Part shown: positions 60,655 through 64,000 of the stretch, in pieces
Numbering within the stretch: the first letter of the stretch is position 1
How the letters are laid out: every line of letters starts with the position of its first letter
DNA from: Panopea generosa
Taxonomy: Eukaryota > Mollusca > Bivalvia > Adapedonta > Hiatellidae
DNA: 64,000 bases
NCBI GenBank assembly: GCA_029582155.1
Contig: CM055901.1
Coordinates: forward strand, 46,435,228-46,499,227
Reading direction: 5' to 3'
Position numbers and translations under genes: made by a program
Notes under the pieces: generated by a model
Database searches by the model: none
What the model was told of the DNA's origin: nothing
What the model saw: only the letters and a program-made list of their open reading frames with translations

Positions 60655-60882
60655 GGTCAGCTACCACCAATGAGAGGAGGTTCTGATTGGCTGAGAAAAG
60701 TACAGGTATGTTCAGGACATATATTTTTATAGTAAGCTTATTTCTGGTTGGATGATAATGTCAAACTGGCAAATGATCACAATATAGTACTTTAATATGA
60801 TGTAGGACATGGTAGAAATCGTGAAAATTACGCCAAACGTTATAATGTTAGTCTATGGAAAACGCAATGGTGGTAGCTGACC
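60655..60882. mobile_element. Nested MITE, short form
   Basis: 228 bp from GGTCAGCTACCACCAATG to CATTGCG-like end ...caatggtggtagctgacc. It is the long form with about 210 bp of interior removed. Confidence 0.8.
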
Positions 60883-61474
60883 TTGTGTAAGACTGTATTC
60901 AGAGTCGCAAATTCTGATGACTGTTTACAGCAAATATTTCCATTCGCAACTTCTTAGGTTGTTTACAGGGGACCTGTCTGTAATTTTGCAACGCCACTGA
61001 ACGTTATAATGGGAAGTTATGATTTATTACAATGATGACGTTCAGCGGCAGCACAGTCGAAATAGTTCGGCACCCTGTCCAAAAACATTCCCAACACTCA
61101 TTACAAAGGGGGCGAACATTGGAATAAAAGATATTCGTGACTGACTGCTGCCGAAACACATATCGAAACTTACATCTAATTCTAAAAATATATTTTACGC
61201 AGCAAGTAATGTTTAATCTGACACAAAGAGACAAGACTTATGTAACTTTTACAATGATAGGATATGGTAGTATAGACAAACAGCAAAGTTACAAAGGTGA
61301 ACTGTTTCATTTCCCACAAATAACTAAGAAGAAAGAAACATTTACACCCATTGCACAAAGAACAAACGACAAACAGTTATGGCGGTGATACCCTTCCATA
61401 TGCCTGTGATTATCCGTACGCACGTTTAAATATTGAACTTTGCCATATGTCCATGTAGACCAAGGATGTCATCG

Positions 61475-62845
61475 GAATGAATCAGAGTAGAACTAGGAAA
61501 TCCTCATAATGAACCTGAATAGAACTAGGAAGTTCTCAGAATGTATCCGAATAGAACTAGGAAGTCCACAGAATGAATCTGAATAGAACTAGGAAGTCCT
61601 CAGAATGAATCTGAATAGAACTATGAAGTCCTCAGAATGTATCCGAATAGAACTAGAAAGTCATCAGAACGAATCCGAATAGAACTAGGAAGTCCTCAGA
61701 ATGAATCCGAGTAGTATTAGGAAGTCCTCAGAATGACTCCGAATAGAAATATGAAGTCCTCAGAATGTATCTGAATAGAACTAGGTAGTCCTCAGAATGG
61801 ATCCGAATAGAACTATGAAATCTTCAGAATAAATCCGAATATAACTATGAAGTCCTCATAATAACCCTGAATAGAACTAGGAAGTCCTCAGAATGAATTC
61901 GAATAGAACTAGGAAGTCCTCAGAATGAATTCGAATAGAACTAGAAAGTCCTCAGAATGAACCCTAGCAGAATTAGGAAGTCATCAGAATGAATCTGAAT
62001 AGAACTAGAAAGTCCTCAGAATGAATCCGACTAAAACAAGAAAGTCCTCAGAATAAATCCGAGTAGAACTAAAAACTCTCAGAATGGTTCCGAATAGAAC
62101 TAGAAAGTCATCAGAACGAATCCGAATAGAACTAGGAAGTCCTCAGAATGAATCCGAGTAGTATTAGGAAGTCCTCAGAATGACTCCGAATAGAAATATG
62201 AAGTCCTCAGAATGTATCTGAATAGAACTAGGTAGTCCTCAGAATGGATCCGAATAGAACTATGAAATCTTCAGAATAAATCCGAATATAACTATGAAGT
62301 CCTCATAATAACCCTGAATAGAACTAGGAAGTCCTCAGAATGAATTCGAATAGAACTAGGAAGTCCTCAGAATGAATTCGAATAGAACTAGAAAGTCCTC
62401 AGAATGAACCCTAGCAGAATTAGGAAGTCATCAGAATGAATCTGAATAGAACTAGAAAGTCCTCAGAATGAATCCGACTAAAACAAGAAAGTCCTCAGAA
62501 TAAATCCGAGTAGAACTAAAAACTCTCAGAATGGTTCCGAATAGAACTAGGAAGTCCTTAGAATGAATCCGAGTTAAAGAACTAGGAAGTCCTCAGAATG
62601 AATATAAAAATAATAAAGAAGACATCAGAATGAATCCGGTTAGAAGTACGAAGTCCTCATCATGACTCCGAGTAGAACTAGACAGAACTAGGAAGTCCTC
62701 AGAATAAATCGGAGTAGAACTATGAAGTCCTCAGAATTAATCCGAGTAGAACTATGAAGTCCTCAGAATGAATCCGAGTAGAACTAGGAAGTCCTTAGAA
62801 TGACCCTAAATAGAACTAGGAAGTTTTCAGAACGATTCTGTGTAG
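61475..62845 (-). repeat. 32-bp satellite array, copy C (antisense)
   Basis: About 43 monomers reading gaactaggaagtcctcagaa plus tgaatccgaata. A block of 447 bp (14 monomers) is duplicated in tandem: 'tagaaagtcatcagaacgaa' at 61654 and 62101, with identical variants after it. Confidence 0.95.
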
Positions 62846-63407
62846 AACCGTCGTCTATCTACATGTACATACAACTAACACATTTTCTAAATATTTCTAT
62901 AAACCAAATTTCATTCAAACACACGGCAGATAGATAGATATATCTATTAAGGTAATAACCGTACATGTATACAAAGCATGACAACGTGATGCATGAACGA
63001 TATAATAACAATGATAAAACAAATCATAGCAACACACACATGTAAACAGGCCATGAAATGCATCATAAGAAAAAAAATACAAACAACTATGGTTTTTTTT
63101 CTTTATAAAGACGTTGGCTATAACGACCTTTTTCTTCGTTTGATATTTCGTAAGAGGCACGCATAGAATATTTGTTTTAAAACTCTGCTGTTCTGCAGGT
63201 ATCAAAGTTCTAATTTCATTCTTCGTATTCGTTTGTTGGTGTATTTTTTAGTGTGTATATTAATGCGTAAGGAACAGCAGTGTTGTTGCCGAGTTAAGAA
63301 GGGCTGAGAATATTCCTCCTGGGTAGTTTCAAATGTTGTGTATTGTTAACCGCTAACCCCACCCAATTCATCGATTGGTTGATTTGACAACACTTCTTTT
63401 TGTTAAC

Positions 63408-63672
63408 CCGGGACCGGTTAGCTCAGTCGGTAGTACGTATGACTATTAATCTTGGCCGGGTGGTGAGTTCAAATCCTCACCCGGCCAGAGTCTCCGTGAT
63501 GATTGACATACGACATTGCGTATAATTGTCATTCGACTCTCACCGCTGTCAAGTAAAGAGTTATCAGTTACTTGCAGAGAGAGGTATTCTCGAAAACTGG
63601 TTAACCTCCCAGAATCACAAGGAAGAGTGGTAAACTGATCATCCGTCAACCCTCAATGGCATAAAATGAAAC
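63408..63672 (+). repeat. Main SINE family inside copy C
   Basis: Head ccgggaccggttagctcagt, B box gtggtgagttcaaatcctca, tail aatggcataaaatgaaacca; inverted equivalent of 42986-43258. Confidence 0.82.
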
Positions 63673-63849
63673 CATAATTATAATGTAGTTTACTCAGCCG
63701 ATGCTGTTGGGCACCAGCTAATGGTTCCTAAATACCATGGACATTGATATTCTTATAATACACGTATATAAGTTATATATGTTCTATGTCATAATGTTTT
63801 TATTTCTTTTACATCGTCAGACTGTTTTGATACAAGTAAATTGCTTTCT

Positions 63850-63935
63850 TTACCTTGACTGCGGTTTGAACACACGACTTCCTGGACGACAAATTAACGT
63901 CCTAGACCACTGAGCTATTACGGGTCCCAATTACG
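63850..63935 (-). repeat. tRNA-like segment of the composite repeat, copy C
   Basis: Reverse complement of 42690-42768: ctgcggtttgaacacacgac and ccactgagctattacgggtc. Confidence 0.6.
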
Positions 63936-64000
63936 TACGGTAATTTAAACCCTTTTAAAGGTGTTAGTCTTGAAAGGGGTGTCATTCTAGTTGACCGGAA

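Larger units (their letters stand above)
59583..61400. mobile_element. 1.8-kb inverted-repeat element with target-site duplication
   Basis: Ends are (T)ATGGAAGGGTATCACCGCC and its reverse complement GGCGGTGATACCCTTCCAT(A). The arms pair over roughly 150 bp (to about 59740 and from about 61230). TGCCTGT lies at 59576-59582 and again at 61401-61407; copies A and B have the single empty site (caggcagag on the other strand). No transposase frame is visible, so it is non-autonomous. hAT-like (8-bp) or another 6-8-bp-TSD superfamily is possible. Confidence 0.85.
58635..64000 (-). mobile_element. Composite satellite-bearing element, copy C, inverted, cut by window end
   Basis: Reverse complement of copy A in order: 58635-59515 equals 47860-48725, 61408-61470 equals 45790-45850, 61475-62845 is the satellite array in antisense, and 62850-64000 equals about 42590-43850. 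The part equal to 45910-47860 is missing, and the 1.8-kb inverted-repeat element at 59583-61400 has been added. Confidence 0.75.

Noticed and set aside
62915-63205. 96-residue minus-strand frame
   Set aside because: The matching sequence in copies A and B does not keep the frame; part of the non-coding 5' block.

Overview
The window is animal nuclear DNA: AT-rich, with widely spaced short exons, GT-AG introns, tRNA-derived SINEs with target-site duplications, MITEs, non-LTR retrotransposon tails and long minisatellites. The repeat families (SINE ends reading GCCCGGTTAGCTCAGTCGG... to ...GACGCTAAATATTCAATC, and the CAGTCAAACCTGT MITE) look molluscan, probably bivalve. That assignment is inference from remembered repeat character, not a search.

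Layout. 1-686 is the last coding part of a gene whose start lies outside the window: a protein of 61-residue repeats (DPGxxHxSRFLG) ending in PY motifs. Its 3' flank runs into a 60-bp CAG-rich minisatellite (2266-4612) and a (CAGA)n tract. 5890-6420 is an old copy of a repeat that returns three times at the right end of the window. 6622-9972 is bounded by ~280-bp inverted repeats and carries SINE copies. 10790-16763 is the most striking element: ~6 kb with ~400-bp terminal inverted repeats, holding a decayed minus-strand coding region for a large protein with Cys/His modules near its N-terminus and a FEN1/XPG-like PIN nuclease near its C-terminus. 16764-22515 is non-coding, with a SINE, a hairpin and a 25-bp minisatellite.

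22516-27981 is the one complete conserved host gene seen, UMP-CMP kinase (six coding exons, 193 residues from the MALYN start), with MITEs, LINE tails and a SINE in its introns. 28000-31380 is its 3' flank. 31395-31790 is a minisatellite and 32032-32345 a SINE with an 11-bp target duplication. 33220-39780 is a minisatellite that changes from 55-bp to 75-bp units and carries an E-box (CACGTG/CATGTG) in most units.

From 41882 to the end are three copies of one large composite repeat, each with an array of 32-bp satellite monomers. Copy A (41882-48925) is bounded by 195-bp inverted repeats. Copies B (direct) and C (inverted) meet tail to tail at a short perfect palindrome near 58634, at the inner edge of where those inverted repeats should start. 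Copy C also holds a 1.8-kb inverted-repeat element with a target duplication and nested smaller elements. No host coding gene is supported to the right of 28000.
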